From positions 1 through 64,000 of the forward strand of contig JAUVZB010000006.1 in NCBI GenBank assembly GCA_030602785.1: a stretch of 64,000 nucleotides of DNA, read 5' to 3'. A program made the translations under genes and the position numbers. The stretch comes from Dehalococcoidia bacterium. Its GTDB lineage: Bacteria; Chloroflexota; Dehalococcoidia; GIF9; AB-539-J10. Below, one piece after another: positions 17,050-24,207 of the stretch. How positions within the stretch are numbered: position 1 is the first letter of the stretch; each line of letters opens with the position of its first letter. The notes beneath the pieces were generated by a model, which had not been told where the DNA came from, did no database searches, and saw only the letters and a program-made list of their open reading frames with translations.

Positions 17050-18231
17050 ATGACTCAGTTCCAGGGATTCGAGAGGCCAAACGGCCTTGTCGGTGTTCGC
17101 AACACAGTGCTGGTCATGGCCGTCTGCGACTGCGGAGAGCCTGCAGCGCGCCAGATGGCCGAGGGAATCGAAGGAGCCGTGGCAGTCACCCAGTATCATG
17201 GCTGCGTCGCCCTCGAGACTGTCCCCATCATGATTGGAGCGGCACAGAACCCCAACGTATGCGGCACCGTTCTGGTCATGATGGGCTGCGAGGGCATGAG
17301 AGCCGAACCCATAGCCGAGCAGATAGCCACGACCGGCAAGCCGGTCGAGATAGTCAACATCCAGGAAATCGGCAGCACGAAGAAAGCGATAGCCAGGGGC
17401 CGTGAGATAGTCGCAGGGATGGCGCGAGACGCCGCCAGAGAACAGCGCAAGCCCTTCGACATCTCGAAGCTGGCCGTGGGTGTGAAGTGCGGCGGCTCGG
17501 ATACGACAAGCGGCATCGCCGCCAACCCAGCCATTGGCGTTATGTCAGACCTGATGGTCGACGCAGGCGCGCGTGTGCTGATGATTGAGCCAATCGAGGC
17601 CATAGGGGCCGAGGAAGAACTGGCCGGTCGTGCCGTGGACGCCAACGTCAGGAAGGACATACTGGCCTGGGTGGGCAACGACGAGAAGAGATGGTCGGTG
17701 CCGGGAGCCGCTGTGGACTTCATGTGCGGCGGCAACATCGCGGGTGGACTGACAACCCTGGAGGAGAAATCCCTGGGCGCGGTCCACAAGAGCGGTCACA
17801 GGCCAATCAGCGGCGTTCTCAAGGTATGCCCTGAGCACATAGACCATCTGCCCGCGAAAGGCGGCTTCTACCTCATGGAGGGCATCCACATCGAACTGCA
17901 GGCGATGACCTATCAGGCCGCAGCAGGCGTCAACGTCATCGTGTTTGCTACGGGAAGAGGCGGGAGTTTCGGCCATGCCGTCTCCCCGCTCGTCAAGGTG
18001 ACAGGTCACCCCGAGACGTGGGCGCGTATGAGCGAAGACATGGACGTGAACGCCAGCACCATTATGGAAGGCACTGAGTCCATTGAGTCAGTCGGCAAGC
18101 GCATATTCGACGAAGTGCTGGCCGTCGCCTCAGGCAAAGTCACCAAGGGTGAGGAACTCGGTTTCTATAACTTCAACATCTGGAAACAGGACCCGAGACT
18201 CGAGGCACTGCTGGGTCTCAAAGGAGGCTAG
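17050..18231 (+). CDS. UxaA/SuyB-family dehydratase (lyase) large subunit, paralogue 5 (divergent motif)
   Basis: 393 aa. The backbone motifs are present: GVRNTVLVMAVCDC, QYHGC near residue 48, KCGGSDTTSGIAANP with Cys 137, and GGLTTLEEKSLGAVHKSG. The segment that reads SETxExxGxEH in the relatives is IEPIEAIGAEE here (about 170-179), so the conserved His is Glu and the Ser-Glu-Thr is lost. A changed metal or substrate site is likely. It is paired with the SAF subunit just upstream and 4 bp before the first epimerase gene, so it is probably co-translated with it. GGAGGAGA gives a strong ribosome site. Confidence 0.83.
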   Translation: MTQFQGFERPNGLVGVRNTVLVMAVCDCGEPAARQMAEGIEGAVAVTQYHGCVALETVPIMIGAAQNPNVCGTVLVMMGCEGMRAEPIAEQIATTGKPVEIVNIQEIGSTKKAIARGREIVAGMARDAAREQRKPFDISKLAVGVKCGGSDTTSGIAANPAIGVMSDLMVDAGARVLMIEPIEAIGAEEELAGRAVDANVRKDILAWVGNDEKRWSVPGAAVDFMCGGNIAGGLTTLEEKSLGAVHKSGHRPISGVLKVCPEHIDHLPAKGGFYLMEGIHIELQAMTYQAAAGVNVIVFATGRGGSFGHAVSPLVKVTGHPETWARMSEDMDVNASTIMEGTESIESVGKRIFDEVLAVASGKVTKGEELGFYNFNIWKQDPRLEALLGLKGG

Positions 18232-18235
18232 AACC

Positions 18236-19189
18236 ATGGGAAAGAATCTCATTACCGGAGGTCTGGGCTTCATCGGCTACCACCTCACAAACTTGCTTCT
18301 CGACCAGGGCGAGGAGGTCATCATCTTCGATGTGGCGGCTAGTTCACCCCTCTTCCGCGACATACAGGACCGCGTGACTCTGATTCGCGGCGACGTGAGC
18401 AACTGGTCACAGGTACTCGACGCGGTGAGAACCAGTAAGGCAGACTGCATCGTCCACGCGGGGGCCATGCTTCCGCCCGGGAGCGAGCAGAATCCGCAGG
18501 CTGCATTCTCCATCAATGTGAACGGCACATACAACGTGCTCGAGGCCGCGCGCATGTTCGACGTGAAGTCGGTCATGTTCATCAGCACCCTTGCCACCTA
18601 CGGTCGTGACGTTCCGGCGGTTGTGCCCAACGACGCGGCACAGCACCCCGTGAACATGTACGGAGTGACCAAGGTCTGCGGCGAGCGCCTTGGCGAGTAC
18701 TACCACCGTCGATTCGGCGTGAACTTCAGGGGCGTGCGACTCACCCCTATCCTTGGAATGGGCCGCCGCGACAGCGCGCAGAGTGCCTACATCTACAAAT
18801 CCGGTCAGGAAGCCGCGGTAGGCCGACCCTACTCGCTCTACGTAGAACCAGACACCGGCATCGCCCTGCTCTATGTGAAGGACGCCGCATGGGGGTTGTA
18901 CGACCTGAAACAGGCGCCCGAGGACAAGCTCTCTACGCGCATCTATAACCTCTACGGGGTCACGGCCACGGGCCAGGGACTCATGGACTCAATCCTCAAG
19001 GCGATACCCGATGCCACGCTCGACTTCCAGCCGGACGCGAAGCAGATTCAACTGTTGGGGAACCTGCCAGAGAAGCTCGATGACGCCGTGGCACGGCGCG
19101 ACTGGGGTTGGGCGCCGCGTTACTCGCTGGACGAAGCCGTGGCGGACTTTATCAATGACATCAGGTCCAGGCCGGACATCTATGCCTGA
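18236..19189 (+). CDS. NAD-dependent epimerase/dehydratase family protein, copy 1
   Basis: 317 aa, extended SDR with the Rossmann motif GGLGFIGYHL at 7-16 and the catalytic MYGVTK (Tyr and Lys) near residue 142. An acidic residue follows beta-2 (IIFDVA), which favours NAD over NADP. Members act as sugar epimerases, uronate dehydrogenases or threonine dehydrogenase-like enzymes. In this context oxidation or epimerisation of a sugar acid is plausible but not shown. The ATG at 18236 lies 4 bp after the preceding stop, with AAAGGAGG inside the end of that gene. The next gene is a tandem paralogue. Confidence 0.85.
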   Translation: MGKNLITGGLGFIGYHLTNLLLDQGEEVIIFDVAASSPLFRDIQDRVTLIRGDVSNWSQVLDAVRTSKADCIVHAGAMLPPGSEQNPQAAFSINVNGTYNVLEAARMFDVKSVMFISTLATYGRDVPAVVPNDAAQHPVNMYGVTKVCGERLGEYYHRRFGVNFRGVRLTPILGMGRRDSAQSAYIYKSGQEAAVGRPYSLYVEPDTGIALLYVKDAAWGLYDLKQAPEDKLSTRIYNLYGVTATGQGLMDSILKAIPDATLDFQPDAKQIQLLGNLPEKLDDAVARRDWGWAPRYSLDEAVADFINDIRSRPDIYA

Positions 19190-19227
19190 CGCGGACCCGG
19201 ATGGATTCGGAGTGAGGAGGTGACTGC

Positions 19228-20187
19228 ATGGGCAAGAGCCTGATTACCGGCGGGGCCGGGATGCTGGGGCGCGAGATTGCGCGCCTGCTCCTGGCTGATG
19301 GCGAAGATGTAACTCTGCTCGACCTGGCGCCTGCATCGAGGCTGCCGGCGGACATCAGAGACAGGGTAGCCCTCGTCCAGGGCGACATCACGAACTGGGC
19401 ACAGGTGCTTGGCGCTGTGAAGTCTGCCGGGGCCGACACCATCTACCACGTTGCAGCACTCATGCCGCCTGCGTGTGAAATCAACCACACCGCAGGATAC
19501 GCGGTCAACGTTCTCGGCACTTTCAACGTGCTCGAGGCCGCGCGGTTGTTCGACGTGGGCACTATCGTTTACTCCAGCACAACGGCGACATTCGGCGCCG
19601 AACTGCCGGACGTGGTGCCGAACGACTATGTTCAGCGTCCTCCCACCATGTACGGCACTTCCAAAGTATGCAGTGAGCTACTGGGACTGCACTACCAGCG
19701 GCACTACGGCCTGAACTTCCGCGCCATTCGATTCCTCTCCATGCTGGGACCGGGCCGGGTCGCCGGCTCCGGCTGGAGCGCATACACGTCGCTGGTCGTG
19801 GAGGAGTCTGCCAAAGGCCGGCCATTCACCATCAAGGTGAACGAGTCGCTGCGGCTCCGCTTCATCTACGTGAAGGACGCCGCACTGAGCCTGATACAGC
19901 TGGCCCGCGCGAGCGAGGACTCACTGACGTGCAGGGTATACGGCCTCGATGGCTTTTCGGCGTCTACCAGGGAGTTAATCGATGCGACAAGGCGCCATGT
20001 ACCGGATGCGCGCATATCGCTCGAGTTCGACCCCGAGTATCAGCACGTCATGGAGACGCAATACGTCTGCATACAGAAGCAGCCTGACGACAGCCCTGCG
20101 CGCAGGGACTGGGGTTGGCATCCACGATACATGCTGGACGATGCGGTCCGGGACCTTGTCGAGGATGTCCGCACAGGACGAAACTAG
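19228..20187 (+). CDS. NAD-dependent epimerase/dehydratase family protein, copy 2
   Basis: 319 aa, a diverged tandem duplicate of the preceding gene: GGAGMLGREIARLL at the N-terminus, SSTTATFGAELPDVVPND, and the catalytic MYGTSKVCSE. Both copies share the ending RRDWGW-P-RY. The duplication with divergence suggests two related oxidation/epimerisation steps or two stereoisomers. GGAGGTG precedes the ATG. It forms part of the same run of + strand genes as the SDR and paralogue 6 downstream. Confidence 0.85.
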   Translation: MGKSLITGGAGMLGREIARLLLADGEDVTLLDLAPASRLPADIRDRVALVQGDITNWAQVLGAVKSAGADTIYHVAALMPPACEINHTAGYAVNVLGTFNVLEAARLFDVGTIVYSSTTATFGAELPDVVPNDYVQRPPTMYGTSKVCSELLGLHYQRHYGLNFRAIRFLSMLGPGRVAGSGWSAYTSLVVEESAKGRPFTIKVNESLRLRFIYVKDAALSLIQLARASEDSLTCRVYGLDGFSASTRELIDATRRHVPDARISLEFDPEYQHVMETQYVCIQKQPDDSPARRDWGWHPRYMLDDAVRDLVEDVRTGRN

Positions 20188-20205
20188 AGACCGCAAGGAG
20201 GAGCG

Positions 20206-20973
20206 ATGAGATTCAAGGACAAGACGGTCCTTGTGACGGGCGGAGGACGAGGCATTGGTCGCGCCATCGCGGTCGGCTTCGCGCGTGAAGGCGCGTCGGT
20301 CGCGATAAACGCCGCCCACCTGTCGTCGGCGGAAGAGGCAGCACAGGTTGCACGTGAGTTTGGAGGACGCGTCATCGCCATTGAGGCCGACGTGGCCGAC
20401 GAGGACCAGGTCAATAGGATGGTGGACCGGGTTGTCAACGAGTTTGGCGGCCTGCACATCCTCGTCAACAACGCGGGCATAAGCCAGCCACTTGTCCCAC
20501 TGGTGGAGCAAGACACTGCCGACTTCGACCGGGCGATTGCCATCAACCTGCGGGGCACCTACGTGTGCTGCAAAGCCGCCGCCAGAGGAATGATGGAGCG
20601 CCGGAGCGGCAACATCGTGAACATCGCGTCAATCACCGCGCACACCGGGCCACCAATGCGAACGGCCTACGCGTCCTCGAAGGCCGCCGTGGTCAACCTG
20701 ACGATGGCTCTTGCCGTCGAGCTTGCCAAGTACAACATCAACGTCAACTCCATCTCGCCGGGGTACGTCCTCACGGACCTTGTCAAGAACTTCCTCAGCC
20801 AGGGGAAGATAAACGAAGAGGCCATCCTCAGTCGTACGCCCCTTGGCCGCATGAGCACTACCGACGACATCGCCAACGCGGCGTTGTTCCTTGCGTCCGG
20901 TGACGCGCGCAACATCACAGGTACGGACCTTCTTGTTGACGGGGGCTGGACGGCAAACGGGTACTATATGTAG
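20206..20973 (+). CDS. Short-chain dehydrogenase/reductase (classical SDR)
   Basis: 255 aa. The cofactor motif GGGRGIGRAIAVGF, the NNAG motif near residue 87, and the catalytic Ser-Tyr-Lys (NIASITAHTG, then AYASSKAAV) are intact; the protein ends with the family's usual TGTDLLVDGGW. Length is typical. It reduces or oxidises a hydroxyl group with NAD(P)H. Translation likely starts at the ATG at 20206 after AAGGAGG. Position between the epimerases and paralogue 6 suggests a step of the same acid-catabolic route. Confidence 0.87.
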   Translation: MRFKDKTVLVTGGGRGIGRAIAVGFAREGASVAINAAHLSSAEEAAQVAREFGGRVIAIEADVADEDQVNRMVDRVVNEFGGLHILVNNAGISQPLVPLVEQDTADFDRAIAINLRGTYVCCKAAARGMMERRSGNIVNIASITAHTGPPMRTAYASSKAAVVNLTMALAVELAKYNINVNSISPGYVLTDLVKNFLSQGKINEEAILSRTPLGRMSTTDDIANAALFLASGDARNITGTDLLVDGGWTANGYYM

Positions 20974-21029
20974 GCAGGCGCTCGGAGCGCATCGAGCGTT
21001 CCCGTACCACGGTTATCGAGGAGGCACAG

Positions 21030-22223
21030 ATGGAATTCATGGGATATCCCCGGCCTAATGGCACACCGGGGGCACGCAACTACATCGCTGTTATTCCTGC
21101 CGTGCAGTGCGGGAACGAGTTGGCCGACCGCATCGCCAGCGAAGTGGGTGGCAACGTCGTTGCACTGCCCCACAACGGGGCGTGCGTCAACATCAAACCC
21201 GACAAGGACATGATCAGCCGAACCCTCGTTGGATTGGGCTGTAATCCGAATGTCGCCGGCGCCATTGTCGTGGGCATAGGGTGCGACGGCATCCCCGCAG
21301 ACCTAATCGCGGAAGGAATTGCCGAATCAAAGAAGCCCGTTGAACTGGTCACCATCGAGCGAGAGGGAAGCTACGAGAATGCGCTGGCCAGGGGTGTGCG
21401 CGCAGCGAAGCAGATGCTCGCGGACGCGTCCCTGCTTCAGAGGGAGCCCTTTGACATCAGCCACCTCACCTTTGCCTCGAAGTGCACAGGCTCAACGCCC
21501 GCCTCAATCATGGCTTGCAACCCGGCAGTCGGCTGGGCAGCGGACGCACTCGTCAAGCAGGGGGGCACGTTCATCTTCTCCGAGACGGCCGAGACAATCG
21601 GCGCAGAACACCTTCTGGCCCGACGAGCGGTCAACCCGGATGTCGCTAAGCGCATCGTCGACGTCGCGCTACGCATGGAACAACGAATGAAAGACTCCGG
21701 CGTGGACATACGAGGTTCCCAGCCGGTGCCCGGCAACATCAGGGGAGGCATGACCACCCTTGAGGAGAAATCACTCGGAGCAATCGCGAAGAGCGGCAAG
21801 AGCCCCATCGACGGAGTACTCGAATGGAGTGAGAAGCCGACAGGCAAGGGCATGTTCTTCATGGACGGCTCGGCCAACACTCCCCAGATATTCCTGGGCT
21901 TCTCAGCAGCCGGAGCCCAGGTGATGAGCCTCAACTACGGTGCAGGATTGCCGACGATGCTGCACAACTACACCGTTGCCGTAGGTGGCATGCCCGTCGT
22001 ACCGGTTCTGAAGGTATTCAGCAGCCCGCAGGACATCGCCCAGATGGACTATTTCGACGTCTACGCGGGAACGATTATCGAAGGCAAGGAGACAATCGCC
22101 GACGTAGGACTACGCATACTGGAGGAACTGGTCGCAATCGCATCGGGCAAGCCATGCAGGCAGGAGATGAACTCCCGCTATAAGGAAATGCTGGTCATGT
22201 ACTACACCGGCCCTCTACTGTAG
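21030..22223 (+). CDS. UxaA/SuyB-family dehydratase (lyase) large subunit, paralogue 6 (altered core motif)
   Basis: 397 aa. It starts MEFMGYPRPNGTPGARNYIAV like the other copies and keeps HNGACVNIKPD, ETAETIGAEH and GGMTTLEEKSLGAIAKSG. The usual KCGGSD is KCTGST here (residues 141-146): the Cys remains but the Gly and Asp are both Thr. The C-terminal half (MDGSANTPQIFLGFSAAGAQVM) groups it with paralogue 4. It is the last gene of the island before IS relics. The change next to the conserved Cys implies a different substrate or reduced activity. Confidence 0.83.
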   Translation: MEFMGYPRPNGTPGARNYIAVIPAVQCGNELADRIASEVGGNVVALPHNGACVNIKPDKDMISRTLVGLGCNPNVAGAIVVGIGCDGIPADLIAEGIAESKKPVELVTIEREGSYENALARGVRAAKQMLADASLLQREPFDISHLTFASKCTGSTPASIMACNPAVGWAADALVKQGGTFIFSETAETIGAEHLLARRAVNPDVAKRIVDVALRMEQRMKDSGVDIRGSQPVPGNIRGGMTTLEEKSLGAIAKSGKSPIDGVLEWSEKPTGKGMFFMDGSANTPQIFLGFSAAGAQVMSLNYGAGLPTMLHNYTVAVGGMPVVPVLKVFSSPQDIAQMDYFDVYAGTIIEGKETIADVGLRILEELVAIASGKPCRQEMNSRYKEMLVMYYTGPLL

Positions 22224-22424
22224 GAACCAACTTGGAGCAGCATGACGCGGGGGCCGCGATGTTGGTGTCCAGCGCAAAGGTTCTCTTGGCAGGGCAGCAG
22301 CCCCGTCACCTTCACCCAGTGGCAGCATGTGACTGCGGCTGCCTCCACCACCCCCCCCCTGCTGTAATCAGAATATGGGGGCAATCCCCGTCGTTGCCCC
22401 TCGGGTGTGGGGTGGAGGGTTCGT

Positions 22425-22501
22425 GATGTAGGGGCGGACCTCCGTGTCCGCCCATGGTGGCGGGGTGGTTTCGAATGTAGGGGCCTGGCATGCCTGGCCC
22501 G
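22425..22501. repeat. Two spaced GTAGGGGC-type hairpin repeats
   Basis: Copies at 22425-22453 and 22473-22501 both begin with ga-tgtaggggc and then form a hairpin: ggcggac/gtccgcc in the first, and a stem around ggcatgcc in the second. They resemble intergenic palindromic units, but no other copy was found in this window. Confidence 0.5.
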
Positions 22502-22573
22502 TCGCCCTGTCGTCACACAACGCCGCTAAGACCAACACAGCCGTGAACGGCACACAACCCAACGGGCGACGCA

Positions 22574-22613
22574 TGCATAGCTGCTGCAGCTTGACAGGGT
22601 GCACGGTATCTAC
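22574..22613 (+). mobile_element. Probable relic of an IS110 3' end
   Basis: The sequence tgcatagct...gcagcttgaca...cacggtatctac parallels the end of the IS110 transposase gene at 102-141 (ccatagct...gcagcttgaca...gacggtatctac), including the stop codon and the roughly 20 nt behind it. The match is short and imperfect. Confidence 0.4.
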
Positions 22614-22658
22614 GGCTACGATTGGGCTCATGGTCACCGGACTCTTCCACCTCTTCCT

Positions 22659-22726
22659 GTTCAATGTCAGCATCTCCTGCATGCGGACATTTTCGCTGAA
22701 CGCTTAGGGGAGGACAGAATCGTAGA
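22659..22726 (-). mobile_element. 68-nt inverted relic of the left end of the 29.4-kb IS
   Basis: Read on the minus strand, 68 consecutive bases are identical to 29351-29418, covering 20 nt before the terminal repeat, the repeat itself, and the first eight codons of the transposase (MQEMLTLN). Beyond that the reading frame diverges. It is therefore a solo IS end in opposite orientation to the intact element. Confidence 0.85.
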
Positions 22727-22832
22727 ACATCTACAACACCGCGGGGCCACGATTGACAGACATGAGGGCCGGAGCTATGATTTCAATCGTTGATTACGTC
22801 ACATGAACTCGACCGTTACACCAGTGACAAGC

Positions 22833-22858
22833 GGGGGGATTGAGCACTCAATCCCCCC
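22833..22858. terminator. Strong stem-loop just upstream of the enolase homologue
   Basis: ggggggattgag (22833-22844) pairs with ctcaatcccccc (22847-22858). It lies 34 nt before the TTG start. Without a T-run it could be a terminator for read-through from the island or a leader hairpin of the enolase-homologue transcript. Confidence 0.6.
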
Positions 22859-22892
22859 TTCGACTATCTGAGACAGACGAGGAGGACTCAGC

Positions 22893-24170
22893 TTGAAAGA
22901 TTGCTACAAGATTACCGGCGTCAACGCACGGGAGATTCTCGACTGCAGGGGCACGCCCACAGTGCAGGTTGACGTGTGCGTGGACGGCGCTCTTCGAGGC
23001 AGGGCCGATGTCCCTAGCGGACGCTCTACGGGCAGCTATGAGGCCTATGAGATGCGGGATGGTGGGCAGAGGTACTCCGGCTTCGGAGTGTTGAAGGCCA
23101 TTCAGAACGTCAACGCGACCATTGCGGGAGAGGTCATAGGCAAGGATGTAACCGGCCAGCGCGCGATAGACCAGCTCATGATTGGACTGGACGGCACAGC
23201 GAACAAGTCACGGCTGGGCGCGAACGCCATCCTCGGCGTGTCTCTCGCGGTCGCGAGGGCAGCCGCAGCCACCCTCGGGCTGCCACTGTACCGCTACCTC
23301 AACTCGAGCGCCCACGTCCTGCCTGTCCCGATGATGAACCTCATCAACGGCGGCAAGTTGTCCTCCAATGACCTCTGCTTCCAGGAGTTCATCATGATGC
23401 CGGTCGGAGCAAACAGCTTCTCCGAGGCGCTGCAGATGACCGCCGAGATAAACGCCATACTGCGTCCCATAACGGCAGAACGCTACGGTAAGCTCGCCAT
23501 CAACGTCGGCGACGAAGGTGGAGTGGTTCCCCCGATCGTGGACGTCAGAGAAGCTCTCGACCTGCTCCGTGAGGCCGTCCGCCGGTCAGGCTACGAGGAC
23601 AAGATTGTCTACGCCTTCGACTGTGCGGCGACACACCTCTTCGACAGCAAGTCCGGCACCTACAGTTTCGAGGGAAAGCAACTCAGCACTGAGGAAGTCA
23701 TCGAGTTCTTCAAGAAGCTGTGCTCCGAGTATCCCATCGCCTCCATTGAAGACCCGCTGCAGGAGGATGATTTCGAGGGCTTCGCCGCAATCACGAAGGC
23801 TCTCGACACACAGATTGTCGGAGATGACCTCTTCGTGACGAACAAGGAACGACTTGCCCGGGGACTGCAGAGGGGCGCGGCGAATGCCGTTCTCTGGAAG
23901 GTGAACCAGATAGGCACGTTGACCGAGGCCATGGAGACGGCCGCGATGGCCTTCAGGAATGGCTACGGTGTGTGCGTCTCCGAGCGGTCGGGCGAGACCG
24001 AGGACCCGATGATTGCCGACCTCGTCGTGGCACTCAACGCCGGCCAGATCAAGACAGGCGCTCCCGTAAGAAGCGAGCGCGTTGCCAAGTACAACCGTTT
24101 CCTACAGATCGAGGAAGAACTGGGCAGCGCGGCGACATACGCCGGTAAGAACTTCAGGAAACCTGTATAG
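22893..24170 (+). CDS. Enolase-family protein with substituted active-site histidines
   Basis: 425 aa, homologous to enolase (2-phosphoglycerate to PEP) end to end. Metal ligands are kept: D243, E286 and D312 in FDCAA, SIEDPLQ and GDDLFV. Catalytic acid/base residues E165 (QEF), E208 (GDEGG), K336 (WKVNQIG) and K387 (QIKTGAP) are also kept. However the loop GGxHADN of enolases is GGKLSSN (His to Leu at 156) and SHRSGETED is SERSGETED (His to Glu at 364). The mobile loop is PSGRSTG instead of PSGASTG. Both lost histidines line the substrate pocket in known enolases. The TTG start follows GAGGAGGA. It precedes a glycerate 2-kinase, whose product is enolase's substrate. It could be a specialised enolase or a dehydratase for another acid. 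Confidence 0.85.
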   Translation: MKDCYKITGVNAREILDCRGTPTVQVDVCVDGALRGRADVPSGRSTGSYEAYEMRDGGQRYSGFGVLKAIQNVNATIAGEVIGKDVTGQRAIDQLMIGLDGTANKSRLGANAILGVSLAVARAAAATLGLPLYRYLNSSAHVLPVPMMNLINGGKLSSNDLCFQEFIMMPVGANSFSEALQMTAEINAILRPITAERYGKLAINVGDEGGVVPPIVDVREALDLLREAVRRSGYEDKIVYAFDCAATHLFDSKSGTYSFEGKQLSTEEVIEFFKKLCSEYPIASIEDPLQEDDFEGFAAITKALDTQIVGDDLFVTNKERLARGLQRGAANAVLWKVNQIGTLTEAMETAAMAFRNGYGVCVSERSGETEDPMIADLVVALNAGQIKTGAPVRSERVAKYNRFLQIEEELGSAATYAGKNFRKPV

Positions 24171-24207
24171 GCGCCGTCCAGTCCGGCCATGCCACCGCTC
24201 GAAGCCT

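Larger units (their letters stand above)
22224..22892. other. Repeat- and relic-rich intergenic region
   Basis: About 670 bases without an intact gene. It contains two short GC-rich hairpin repeats (22425-22501), a probable IS110 3' end (22574-22613), a 68-nt inverted copy of the left end of the IS at 29.35 kb (22659-22726) and a stem-loop (22833-22858) just before the enolase homologue. It looks like a landing site for mobile elements. Confidence 0.75.
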
